NCBI GenBank assembly: GCA_025360585.1
Contig: JANYBW010000090.1
Coordinates: forward strand, 1-42,495
Source: Actinomycetes bacterium
Lineage (GTDB): Bacteria; Actinomycetota; Acidimicrobiia; IMCC26256; PALSA-610
Direction of reading: 5' to 3'
DNA: 42,495 nt
Part shown: in pieces, positions 26,502 to 34,077 of the stretch
Layout: each line of letters opens with the position of its first letter
Numbering within the stretch: position 1 is the stretch's first letter
Position numbers and translations under genes: made by a program
The notes under the pieces: model-generated
Seen by the model: the letters and a program-made list of their open reading frames with translations, nothing else
Databases searched by the model: none
What the model was told of the DNA's origin: nothing

Positions 26502-27224
26502 ATGAGAATCCATGAAGCAATTCCTACGGGCCCGGTTCGCGGTGCCGTCGTTGTGATCCAAGAGGCCTTTGGCGTGAACGCGCATATCGAGGATCTCGTG
26601 CAACGGCTAGCCGACGCGGGCTATCACGCGGTTGCGCCGGATCTGTTTCACCGCCAGGGCGGCAAGGTGTTTGGCTACACCGACGATTTTGCTGAAATCC
26701 TGAAGATCTTTGTCGAGCTCGACGACACGATGGTGCTCGCCGATCTCGATGCTGCGATCGCGCATCTCCACGCCGCGGGTTTCGCGAACGATCAAATTGG
26801 CACCGTCGGGTTTTGCTTCGGCGGGCGAGCTTCGTTCCTACTTGCCGCTGACCGCAAACTCGGCGCGGCGGTTGGGTTTTACGGCGGTGGCATTGTCACC
26901 GAGCGCTCCTCGAATTTCCCTGCATTGATTCAACATTGCGCGACCTTGCAAACTCCGTGGCTGGGTCTCTTTGGCGACGCGGATGGTTCGATTCCGGTCG
27001 ATACCGTTGAGCAGTTGCGCGAGGAGCTGGCCGCGAAGGCGGCCGTCGCGAACGCGATTGTTCGTTACCCTGATGCACCGCACGGCTTCAATTGTGATCG
27101 CCGCGCGGATTACCGCCCCGACGACGCCGCCGACGCCTGGGCCAAAACGCTCGACTGGTTCGAGACCCACCTCGCACGAACGCCCGACCGTTCGCCCGAC
27201 CGTTCGCCCGGACAACCAGCGTGA
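26502..27224 (+). CDS. Dienelactone hydrolase family protein
   Basis: A 240-residue alpha/beta hydrolase of the DLH (carboxymethylenebutenolidase) family. VVVIQEAFGVNAHIEDLVQRLA is the family N-terminus; the nucleophile is Cys in GTVGFCFGG, the DLH hallmark; catalytic Asp and His are expected in GDADGSIP and DAPHGFNCD. Family members open lactone rings in aromatic-compound breakdown, though many have other esterase roles. ATG 26502 is chosen because homologous sequence begins there. The C-terminus has a short repeated PDRSPDRSP tail encoded by a direct repeat. The stop overlaps the GTG of the following DoxX-like remnant, so the two once formed a coupled pair. Confidence 0.9.
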   Translation: MRIHEAIPTGPVRGAVVVIQEAFGVNAHIEDLVQRLADAGYHAVAPDLFHRQGGKVFGYTDDFAEILKIFVELDDTMVLADLDAAIAHLHAAGFANDQIGTVGFCFGGRASFLLAADRKLGAAVGFYGGGIVTERSSNFPALIQHCATLQTPWLGLFGDADGSIPVDTVEQLREELAAKAAVANAIVRYPDAPHGFNCDRRADYRPDDAADAWAKTLDWFETHLARTPDRSPDRSPGQPA

Positions 27225-27400
27225 ACGCCAACGATGCACGCACCATCGGATTGACCGCGTTCATGGGCGGCGCTGGAATCGGCCACTTCGTGAAGCCGGA
27301 ATTTTTCGATCCGTTGGTACCGAAACAATTGGGCAACGCGCGGGCTTGGGTCTACGGCTCAGGCGTGCTCTAAATCGCGTGTGCCGTCTTGCTCGCCTAA
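27221..27400 (+). pseudogene. Truncated DoxX-like membrane protein gene
   Basis: From GTG 27221 (overlapping the upstream stop as GTGA) the frame encodes about 50 residues, including FMGGAGIGHFVKPEFFD and ARAWVYGSGVL, which closely matches the N-terminus of DoxX-like four-helix membrane proteins. It then meets TAA at 27371. Reading through, the frame continues IACAVLLA as the family would, with TAA standing where Glu (GAA) is usual, and stops again at 27398 inside the long hairpin. The remaining two to three helices are missing. The simplest reading is a nonsense change plus 3' loss at the hairpin. A functional miniprotein cannot be ruled out. Confidence 0.75.
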
Positions 27401-27462
27401 CCCCCTGTGTCCCACTGGTGTTCCACGGGTGGAACACCAGTGGGACACAGGGGGTTAGGCGA
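27393..27462. repeat. Perfect 34-bp inverted repeat with a 2-nt loop
   Basis: Arm 27393-27426 (starts TCGCCTAACCCCC) is the exact reverse complement of 27429-27462, with only GG between. It lies between converging genes. The TAA read in the DoxX frame at 27398 and the TAA of the enoyl-CoA hydratase at 27455-27457 both sit in the outer GCCTAA of the arms. It could act as a two-way terminator, or be a small palindromic mobile element that has landed in the DoxX gene. Confidence 0.92.
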
Positions 27463-28255
27463 TTTGGGTGCGGCCGCGGTCCACTATGCCTTGGCGTTTG
27501 CGTTCGATCTCGGCCGGGTCGATCCCTGCGCCTTCCCACTCCCGCGAAACTTGGCCTTCGATATTCCAACCTTCATCGACGGTCGTATCGGTCACCCGTT
27601 GATAGGTCGCCAACATTTGGCGCACCGCGCGTTGATCGATCGTGATGCAATCCGCGGCGAGCGAACGGCAGCGCGCCAACAAATCTGCATGCGCCACCAC
27701 TTCGTTCACCAAGCCCCACTCGTACGCAGTCTTTGCGTCGAGGAAGTTGCCGGTCACACTCATCTGACGGGCTCGCGCCACGCCGATTCGCTGGGCCAAC
27801 AACACCGTCAATCCCCAACCGGGCATGATCCCAACCCGAGCGTGCGTATCGGCGAAACGGGCGCGTTCCGACGCAATCAAAAAGTCGCAGTTCAACGCGA
27901 TTTCGAAACCGCCCGTCACCGCCACTCCGTTGACGGCACCGATCAACAATTTTGTGTGCGCCGGCAATGCGCCACGAAACACCGTTCGGCCTTCACGGGG
28001 TTCGGGAACGTCGGCGAATCGAGCGCCACTGGCCGGAGCCGTCGCAGCGAATTCTTTCAGGTCGACTCCTGCACTAAAGGCAGGGTCAGCGCCGGTCAAG
28101 ATCATGACATCGACGTCCTCGCGCGATTCGCACTCCACGACGGCCGCAGGCAATGCTTTACGCACCGCGCGGTTCAGCGCGTTGCGCGCCTCGGCGCGAT
28201 TGATTGTGATCGTCGCGATCCGGTCGGCAACTTCAATCAGTACTTCGTCGGCCAT
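27455..28255 (-). CDS. Enoyl-CoA hydratase/isomerase family protein
   Basis: A 266-residue crotonase-fold enzyme, the normal length. The CoA-binding/oxyanion region AFSAGVDLKEF and KLLIGAVNGVAVTGGFE are present, and the active-site segment ARFADTHARVGIMPGWG has the expected sequence of actinobacterial EchA proteins. Expected reaction: hydration of trans-2-enoyl-CoA in beta-oxidation or a related conversion. I start at ATG 28255 because it matches the family N-terminus and lies four bases after the upstream stop; the frame is open further upstream. Its final codons and stop lie in the 34-bp hairpin, so the C-terminal residues (TQIA) may have been supplied by that element. Confidence 0.92.
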   Translation of the reverse strand: MADEVLIEVADRIATITINRAEARNALNRAVRKALPAAVVECESREDVDVMILTGADPAFSAGVDLKEFAATAPASGARFADVPEPREGRTVFRGALPAHTKLLIGAVNGVAVTGGFEIALNCDFLIASERARFADTHARVGIMPGWGLTVLLAQRIGVARARQMSVTGNFLDAKTAYEWGLVNEVVAHADLLARCRSLAADCITIDQRAVRQMLATYQRVTDTTVDEGWNIEGQVSREWEGAGIDPAEIERKRQGIVDRGRTQIA

Positions 28256-28259
28256 GGCA

Positions 28260-28778
28260 CTACTCCAAGTAGGTGATTTCGCCTTCGGTCGCTTCGATGA
28301 CGGCGTGCACGGCGAGATGCAGCAACCCGTGGAGTTCTTCGAAACGTAACGCTTCCGGATCTTCATCATCGACGGCCAACGGCGCACCGCCACCGTCCAT
28401 CATTTCTGCAAGCTCGCCATCCATATCGAGCTCCGCAAACGCAGCATCCCAATCCATGGTTTCGGCTTGTACTTTGAGCCGCATCGTGGGCGCTTGCAGG
28501 AGCGCGCGGGTGAGATCTTGGACCATCGTGATCACAACATCGGAGCTCGTGCGCACACCCGGAGTCGACAGCAAGTGCAACGCTTGCAGTTTGCGCATCG
28601 CGAATCCCGCGATCATGACCGGCTCACCCAGCTCGCGAATCGCGCCGTCGGCATCGACTGCCGAGACGTCGACCGAGATCGACGGCGGCACGCTGAACCA
28701 CCGCTGCAACGTTTCGAACAGTTCGGCCGTCACGTCGTGCAACGCCAGCAGTTCAGCAGGTTTCGGAACAATTTCCAT
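28260..28778 (-). CDS. Conserved-looking protein of unknown function
   Basis: A 172-residue soluble, acidic protein that I do not recognise. It has a helical N-terminus (ELLALHDVTAELFETLQRWF), a central beta-rich part with SISVDVSAVDADGAIRELG, and an acidic C-terminal stretch (DMDGELAEMMDGGG, AVDDEDPEAL) ending in FEELHGLLHLAVHAVIEA. No signal peptide, membrane span or cofactor motif is visible. ATG 28778 is preferred; a GTG nine bases upstream is possible, and a stop just before it limits the frame. It lies between the zinc alcohol dehydrogenase gene (61 bases) and the enoyl-CoA hydratase (4 bases), so it is probably co-transcribed with both. Codon pattern matches its neighbours. Confidence 0.7.
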   Translation of the reverse strand: MEIVPKPAELLALHDVTAELFETLQRWFSVPPSISVDVSAVDADGAIRELGEPVMIAGFAMRKLQALHLLSTPGVRTSSDVVITMVQDLTRALLQAPTMRLKVQAETMDWDAAFAELDMDGELAEMMDGGGAPLAVDDEDPEALRFEELHGLLHLAVHAVIEATEGEITYLE

Positions 28779-28838
28779 CAGGCGCACTGTCTAGTACCAC
28801 TAGCCAGCGCGCCCCGGTCAGACCCAAAAACACACCGG

Positions 28839-30074
28839 CTAGCGGAAATCGAAGGCGACTTTGATTGCGCCACTTTCGGCTTGGCATGCCAACGCGGTGA
28901 ACGCCGATCGCCAGTCATCAAGATCGAAGGTGTGGGTCAGCATGCCGGTCAGATCGATCGTGCCATCGGCGACCATGTCGAGGTAGTGCGCAATACCGTG
29001 CTGACGAATCCCGCGGGCCTCTTCGAACCCGAACGCGTTCGAACCCACCATCGAGATTTCTTTGAAGTACAACGGTGTGTCTTCCCACATCGTCGGGCCG
29101 TGCACTCCCGCTTTCACGAGCGTGCCTCGAGCCCGCAGCACTCGCACTCCGACCTCAAACGTCTCGCGCTTGCCGACGGTGTCGTACACCACATCGATCG
29201 CGCCGGGAAACGCCATCGGCAATCCGTCGCTCGCCACCAGCACGCCACCCGACCATGCTGCCGCGGCTTCGATCACCGAAATTGCGGGCTCGTGCGCAAT
29301 CACTGTCGCGCCCAACGATCGGGCCATCTCCGATTGCGCACCGAAACGCGCCACGACCAAAACTTCCACGGTCGGGTACAAGGCGCGCAAAATTGCAGTC
29401 GCGCACGTACCCAATGCGCCCGCGCCGTACACCATCACCTTGCCATCAACCGGCGGCGGATTGCGCGTAATGCCATGCAGCATCACCGCGAACGGATCCG
29501 CAAAGACGGCAACTTCATCGGCGATGCCGTCGGGGATTTTGAACAACATGGAGTCGTGGGCGGGCATGTAGTCGGCGTATCCGCCGCTTGCGTCGCGAGA
29601 AGTACCGATGTGAATTCCCGCCGAGATCGGCCCCGCACCAAACGACGCACACAAGGAAAAGTCTCCCACCGCACACGCAGCGCACAACGGCGAAACGCCG
29701 CGCGGACCGCACGACAACCACGGGTTCAGCACCACACGATCGCCAACAGAACACCCCGAAGCTTCAGGCCCAAGCTCGCAAACCTCGGAGACCACTTCAT
29801 GGCCGAGCACCTGCGGCAACGAGAAGAACCCTTTCATCGGGTTATCGGGCGAACGAGTTTCATCACCCCAATCCATAAACACCTGCTTGGAATCCGATCC
29901 ACAGATTCCGGTGAGGCGGGTTTTGGTCACCACCCAATCCGGCCGCAACGGACGCGGCTCGGCGTAGTCCGATTCCAAACGCATTGGCGTCCGGGCCAGG
30001 CTCCGCAGCAAGTGGTTGTCCGTTTCGGGGATAGGCATCGCCTCAGGCATCACGCCAAACACCAGTGCACGCAT
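28839..30074 (-). CDS. Zinc-dependent alcohol dehydrogenase (MDR family)
   Basis: A 411-residue medium-chain dehydrogenase/reductase. The catalytic-zinc Cys is in TGICGSD, followed by LGHEVVSEV with the GHE motif. A Cys-rich lobe (CGPRGVSPLCAACAVGDFSLC) would hold the structural zinc. The coenzyme domain has VYGAGALGTCA. It is longer than a standard 350-residue enzyme, with extra residues in the N-terminal domain. Start choice: two ATGs six bases apart; only ATG 30074 has correct spacing (6 nt) from AAAGGA, so I use it rather than 30080. The gene heads a minus-strand unit with the unknown protein and the enoyl-CoA hydratase. Substrate not inferable. Confidence 0.9.
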   Translation of the reverse strand: MRALVFGVMPEAMPIPETDNHLLRSLARTPMRLESDYAEPRPLRPDWVVTKTRLTGICGSDSKQVFMDWGDETRSPDNPMKGFFSLPQVLGHEVVSEVCELGPEASGCSVGDRVVLNPWLSCGPRGVSPLCAACAVGDFSLCASFGAGPISAGIHIGTSRDASGGYADYMPAHDSMLFKIPDGIADEVAVFADPFAVMLHGITRNPPPVDGKVMVYGAGALGTCATAILRALYPTVEVLVVARFGAQSEMARSLGATVIAHEPAISVIEAAAAWSGGVLVASDGLPMAFPGAIDVVYDTVGKRETFEVGVRVLRARGTLVKAGVHGPTMWEDTPLYFKEISMVGSNAFGFEEARGIRQHGIAHYLDMVADGTIDLTGMLTHTFDLDDWRSAFTALACQAESGAIKVAFDFR

Positions 30075-30102
30075 CGCCATTCCTTTCGATCAGTCGGGTA
30101 GC

Positions 30103-30158
30103 AGTAGTTGGGACCCAGTAGTTGGGACCCAGTAGTTGGGACCTAGTAGTTGGGACCC
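30103..30158 (+). repeat. Four tandem copies of a 14-bp unit
   Basis: AGTAGTTGGGACCC is repeated four times without gaps; only copy three differs (final T for C). A degenerate AGCGTAGGGACC follows. The array lies between the divergent alcohol dehydrogenase and PAP2 genes, upstream of both promoters. Confidence 0.93.
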
Positions 30159-30215
30159 AGCGTAGGGACCGTGGGCCCCACGCGCCAGATGGCTGGCCGA
30201 TGCCCCACAGTCCTC

Positions 30216-30221
30216 TACGAT
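30216..30221 (+). promoter_or_regulatory. Candidate -10 box, leaderless start of the PAP2 gene
   Basis: TACGAT fits TANNNT and ends 6 bases before GTG 30228. This supports GTG 30228 over the in-frame ATG at 30189. Confidence 0.4.
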
Positions 30222-30227
30222 TCGACG

Positions 30228-31271
30228 GTGCCCGACTCGAAGCTTGTGGCGTTCATCCGAACCCATTCCACGATTCGCGGCTGGGCGATCATTGCCTATC
30301 TCGTCGCTGTCGTTGCTTTCATCGGTGGCAACGTTCCGTTCGATCGCGTCGTTGTGATTTTGGTGATCATCGGAGCGCTCACCGTGACCAATATCGGACG
30401 GCCGCGCCAAGAGATCGCGCAAGTACTGTTCGATTGGATTCCGTTCACGTTCGTACTCCTCGCCTACGACCTCAGCCGCGGCCTCGCACACAAGCTCGCC
30501 CGCCCCGTGGCGTACACCCCGCAAATAACTGCGGAAAAATGGCTTTTCTTCGGCAAGTTGCCGGTGGTGACACTCCAGAAACATTTCTGGCATCACAACG
30601 CACAATGGTGGGATGTCGTTTCGTCGCTCATCTACGTTTCGCATTTCATCGTGCCGTTTGTGATCGCCGGTCTGCTCTGGCGTCGAGATTGGCCGGCATG
30701 GCGCGCCTACACCACCCAGTTCGTTACGATTTCGTTTTGCGCGGTCGTATTTTTTGCGGCGTTCCCAACGGCACCGCCATGGTCGGCCGCGGCCGACAAA
30801 CATCTCTTTCACCTTGAACTCGAAAAGACCTGCTTGCCCGCGGTGGTTGAGGGTCACAAGGAGAGGGTCGTGACGTGTGGCCGCACCCACAGCACGCGCG
30901 GCCTTGCAGTCATCGGGTTACAAGGTGGCTACAAGTTGGTGGACAACGGCAAAGCGAGTGCGAATCCGTTTGCCGCAATCCCGTCGTTGCACAGTGCGTT
31001 CGCAATGTTGGTTGCGATCACAATGTGGCCCCGAACCAAACGCAAACTGATCCGCGGAATCCTCATTTTGTATCCGATCGCGATGATTACCGCCTTGGTC
31101 TACAGCGGTGAGCATTATGTGGTGGACGCGATCGTGGGTTGGCTGCTCGTCGCGGCCGTGGCGATTTTCGAACGGCGAGGCCGTTTTACCCGAACTGAAT
31201 GGTGGGATCGTGTCGGTAACCGCTATTGGCCCCACGCGATGAGTTACCTGCGGCCTGAGACCACTCACTAA
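30228..31271 (+). CDS. PAP2-superfamily membrane protein (AUR1/inositol-phosphotransferase-like)
   Basis: A 347-residue membrane protein with about six hydrophobic segments. The PAP2 catalytic motifs are NPFAAIPSLHSAF (C2, His) and YSGEHYVVDAIVGW (C3, His and Asp). FPTAPPWSAA, before a loop of about 50 residues that includes KTCLP and GRTHSTRG, is typical of the bacterial AUR1-like branch, which moves phospho-inositol or other phospho-alcohol groups between lipids, rather than of simple PAP phosphatases. The reaction is inference. Start: GTG 30228 with a TANNNT box 6 bases upstream; ATG 30189 is the alternative. It runs in the same direction as the PI-PLC-like gene 194 bases downstream. Confidence 0.82.
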   Translation: MPDSKLVAFIRTHSTIRGWAIIAYLVAVVAFIGGNVPFDRVVVILVIIGALTVTNIGRPRQEIAQVLFDWIPFTFVLLAYDLSRGLAHKLARPVAYTPQITAEKWLFFGKLPVVTLQKHFWHHNAQWWDVVSSLIYVSHFIVPFVIAGLLWRRDWPAWRAYTTQFVTISFCAVVFFAAFPTAPPWSAAADKHLFHLELEKTCLPAVVEGHKERVVTCGRTHSTRGLAVIGLQGGYKLVDNGKASANPFAAIPSLHSAFAMLVAITMWPRTKRKLIRGILILYPIAMITALVYSGEHYVVDAIVGWLLVAAVAIFERRGRFTRTEWWDRVGNRYWPHAMSYLRPETTH

Positions 31272-31368
31272 CTACTCACTAACCACTCACTAACCACTCA
31301 CTCACCAATCAACCAACAACCGCTCACCAACTCGCTCACCAATCAACCAACAACCGCTCACCAACTCG
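31262..31368 (+). repeat. Two tandem repeat arrays after the PAP2 gene
   Basis: Four copies of an 11-bp unit (CACTCACTAAC, with changes in copies two and four) span 31262-31305. Two identical 34-bp copies beginning CTCACCAATCAACC then span 31301-31334 and 31335-31368, overlapping the end of the first array, with a partial third start. The strand is strongly C/A-rich (few G). The array begins within the last codons of the PAP2 gene. Confidence 0.9.
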
Positions 31369-31465
31369 CTCGAGAACGGCCCAGCCCAAAACGCAACCTG
31401 GCGCGGGTCACACCCCGGTCCGGCACTTTTGGTTTCTGCCGCCAAAACGTGACACACTGCTCGAT

Positions 31466-32665
31466 ATGCGCAAACTACTTATCGGCGGAATTGTGGCGGC
31501 AGTGCTCGGAACCGGGATCGCGGCAGCGCCCATTGCGGCCGACGCGCGCCGGGTCGTTCGAACCCGACATACTGCGACCAGATCCCCACGCCGTCACAGC
31601 TCGTGCACTATCGATTGTCTGCGGATCAATCAGCTGCAAACCATCGGGACGCACAACAGTTACCACATCAAAGCGGATGCCGATGTTTTCGGTCTGTTGC
31701 AAGCGTTCAGCGCAGGGCTCGCGGCTTCGCTGGAATATTCGCATCCGCCGTTGGCGCAACAATTCGGCACCGAACGCATTCGCCAGATCGAACTCGACGT
31801 GTTCGCAGATCCAACCGGCGGCCTGTACAACGACCGCCACATCTATACTGCGTTGGGCAAGCCGATCGATTCTGGGATCCAAGACCTGAAACGCCCGGGT
31901 TTAAAGGTCATGCACGTCCAAGACGTCGATTTCAAAACCCAGTGTTACACGTTCGTCGCGTGTCTCAACCAAGTCAAACGCTGGAGCGACTCGCACCCGA
32001 ACCACGTGCCGATCACCATTCTCGTCGAAGCCAAAGACGACACGATCGTCGATCCGGCGAACCTTGGCTTCGTGATCCCTCACCCCTTCGATGCGGCGGC
32101 TTTGGACCAAGTCGACGCCGACGTGCACAAGGTGTTCGCCGCCAGCGATCTCATCACCCCCGATGACGTGCGCAAGGGCGCAGCCACCCTCGAACAGTCG
32201 GTACTTTCGGGAACCGGCTGGCCAACCATCGGCGAATCGCGCGGCAAAGTGATGTTCATGCTCGACAATGCGGCGCGCGGACCGTTGTATCTCCAAGGGC
32301 ACCCTTCGCTTGCCGGTCGCGTGATGTTCACGAACGCGAGCCCGGGCCAGCCCGATGCCGCATTCGTTGAAGACAACGACCCGATTGGCATCGACGGCCT
32401 CGAATGGCAGCGGATTCAGGGTTACGTGAAGGCCGGCTACGTCGTGCGTACCCGCGCCGACACCGACACGATCCAAGCCCGCTCGGGCGACACCACGATG
32501 CGCGACGCGGCGATCAAGAGTGGCGCCCAGTGGATCAGCACCGACTACCCGTCGCTCACTGACAATCCATTCGGAACAAGGTATTTCGTGGAGCTTCCCG
32601 GCGGTGGAGTCGCTCGTTGCAACCCGGCCAATACCGCCAAAACCTGTAAAATTTACGATTTCTAG
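31466..32665 (+). CDS. Secreted phosphatidylinositol-specific phospholipase C-like protein (PI-PLC-C1 type)
   Basis: A 399-residue exported protein: signal peptide at residues 1-25 (cleavage near AADA), a short basic linker, then a TIM-barrel phosphodiesterase. TIGTHNSYH holds the first catalytic His; the IELDVFAD and NDRH segments fit the metal-binding site; LKVMHVQD holds the second His; VPITILVEAKDD continues the barrel. This matches the Ca2+-dependent PI-PLC-C1-like family rather than the classical metal-independent Bacillus type. It would cleave the phosphodiester bond of inositol or glycerol phospholipids outside the cell. A Cys pair near each end (SSCTIDC, ARCNPANTAKTC) suggests disulfides. 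Promoter not identified; no clear ribosome-binding site. Confidence 0.85.
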   Translation: MRKLLIGGIVAAVLGTGIAAAPIAADARRVVRTRHTATRSPRRHSSCTIDCLRINQLQTIGTHNSYHIKADADVFGLLQAFSAGLAASLEYSHPPLAQQFGTERIRQIELDVFADPTGGLYNDRHIYTALGKPIDSGIQDLKRPGLKVMHVQDVDFKTQCYTFVACLNQVKRWSDSHPNHVPITILVEAKDDTIVDPANLGFVIPHPFDAAALDQVDADVHKVFAASDLITPDDVRKGAATLEQSVLSGTGWPTIGESRGKVMFMLDNAARGPLYLQGHPSLAGRVMFTNASPGQPDAAFVEDNDPIGIDGLEWQRIQGYVKAGYVVRTRADTDTIQARSGDTTMRDAAIKSGAQWISTDYPSLTDNPFGTRYFVELPGGGVARCNPANTAKTCKIYDF

Positions 32666-32716
32666 TCGAAACCCAAACCGCTTGCAGTAGTTCGTCGTGT
32701 ACAACTCACGGCACTC

Positions 32717-33217
32717 ATGACCGCAAACCCCGAGGCAGATTTCGATGCGTTCTTTCAACGCGGTTACCCGCAGCTGGTACGCGCCATCACGGCGATGTGC
32801 GGAGAGCGTGAACTCGCGACCGATTGTGTGCAGGAAGCTTTTTGCAAGGCGTACGCGCGTTGGCGGAAAATCAGTAGTTACGACCAACCGCTCGCGTGGG
32901 TTCGCAAGGTCGCGGTCAATCAGTTGCGCGACGAAATGCGTAAGCGCGAACGCGGCAATCGCCACGCGCCCAAACTCCTCGATGATCCAGTCGAAGCCCC
33001 CGATGAGCCCGCCGGCTTTGATCTTGCGACGACGCTCGCGGCGCTGCCCCGTCAACAACGCACAGCAGCAGCGTTGTTTTACGTTGAGCAATTATCGGTT
33101 GCCGAGATCGCGCACGCGATGAACGTGTCGACGGGTGCGGTCAAATTTCATCTGCACGGCGCACGCCAAAAGTTGCGGGCGACGCTAGCTGCACATGATC
33201 CTCGTGAGGTCGGATGA
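32717..33217 (+). CDS. RNA polymerase sigma factor, ECF (SigE-like) family
   Basis: A 166-residue ECF sigma factor. Region 2 is FDAFFQRGYPQLVRAITAM through CVQEAFCKAYARW and PLAWVRKVAVNQLRDEMRKR (about residues 8-80); region 4 is LAALPRQQRTAAALFYVEQLSVAEIA and VSTGAVKFHLHGARQKLR (about 110-158). It lacks the N-terminal extension of the sigma factor at 20788-21372, so the two are not close duplicates. It overlaps the following gene for a membrane protein by ATGA, the usual place for a sigma regulator. Confidence 0.9.
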   Translation: MTANPEADFDAFFQRGYPQLVRAITAMCGERELATDCVQEAFCKAYARWRKISSYDQPLAWVRKVAVNQLRDEMRKRERGNRHAPKLLDDPVEAPDEPAGFDLATTLAALPRQQRTAAALFYVEQLSVAEIAHAMNVSTGAVKFHLHGARQKLRATLAAHDPREVG

Positions 33218-34005
33218 GCGACTTCGACGATTTCGATGGCTTCGATCAATTCGATCGGCTCGATGCCGAACTCGGCGCGCAGATGCGCGGGCTCAGCGAC
33301 GGCGGGCCGATCGACGCGGCCGGGACATTGCAATCCATGCGGCCCGCGTTGCGTCGAGCACGCGCACACCGACGACTTGCCGTCGTCGCCACCAGCGCCA
33401 CGATGGCGGCTTCCCTGGTCGGCGTCGCGTTCGCGATTTCGAACACCTCAGATCGAGCGACCCGCATCAACTTCGCCGCGACAACCACAACCAAGCGCGG
33501 CAACTCCGACCCCAGCGTGACCGCCAAACACGACGGCGGACGCACAACGACGACCCGTGACAGCCGAGGTGCTACGACGACTTCGAGCCACGGCGGCGCG
33601 AACCCTGGCAATTCGAACCCCGGCAGTTCAAACCCCGGCGGGCATCCCGGACCTACGACGACCCTGGGATCTAACTCCGGATCGACCCCACCTCACGCGG
33701 GGACCACCACGACCCAACCCGGTAACCCCACTACGACGACGGGTCCGAACAGCACGACGACCACCACCCAAACCTCGCCACAGTCGCGCACAGACACCGG
33801 CATCGGCGGCAGTGTGACGGTCGGCTACGACGGTTCAGGCATCCTGACTAGGTCTTACGTCGCGAGTTCGGGCTACAGCGGGCAAGTCACGACCTCGGAC
33901 CAATTCCGGTACGAAGTCCGCTTTACGAACGGATCGGCCACAACCGACGTCAAGTGTCGCGTCCGCAATGGAGTGCTCGATCCGCCGAACATTAACGATC
34001 ACTGA
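33214..34005 (+). CDS. Putative membrane-anchored sigma regulator with Thr-rich stalk
   Basis: A 263-residue protein coupled to the sigma gene by ATGA overlap. The cytoplasmic N-terminus is strongly acidic with repeated Phe-Asp pairs (FDDFDGFDQFD) and then basic (RPALRRARAHRR). One hydrophobic span lies near residues 53-75. Outside comes a long low-complexity Thr/Gly/Pro stalk (residues 85-190; NPGNSNPGSSNPG, TTTTTQT) and a small C-terminal domain of about 70 residues (GSVTVGYDGSGILTRSY ... FTNGSATTDVKCRVRNG). No known anti-sigma zinc motif is seen. By position I infer control of the sigma factor, possibly with the outer domain as sensor. Function is not proven. Confidence 0.75.
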   Translation: MSDFDDFDGFDQFDRLDAELGAQMRGLSDGGPIDAAGTLQSMRPALRRARAHRRLAVVATSATMAASLVGVAFAISNTSDRATRINFAATTTTKRGNSDPSVTAKHDGGRTTTTRDSRGATTTSSHGGANPGNSNPGSSNPGGHPGPTTTLGSNSGSTPPHAGTTTTQPGNPTTTTGPNSTTTTTQTSPQSRTDTGIGGSVTVGYDGSGILTRSYVASSGYSGQVTTSDQFRYEVRFTNGSATTDVKCRVRNGVLDPPNINDH

Positions 34006-34077
34006 AGATAAACCAAACCAAACGCGGTCACTCGGCGTGTTCTGATGGTCACCACTTCCGAACGAAAGCAGTTGACC

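Noticed and set aside
27393-27462. Palindrome considered as an insertion sequence or tRNA-like element
   Set aside because: Only 70 bp, with no transposase, no target duplication and no cloverleaf.
28467-30101. 544-codon open frame on plus opposite the alcohol dehydrogenase gene
   Set aside because: Runs across two real genes and an intergenic gap with no recognisable domain.
31301-31368. 34-bp direct repeats considered as a CRISPR array
   Set aside because: Copies are directly abutting with no spacers and no cas gene is present.
31901-33091. 396-codon frame on minus opposite the PI-PLC-like and sigma genes
   Set aside because: Crosses two convincing genes in antisense; no motif or start signal.
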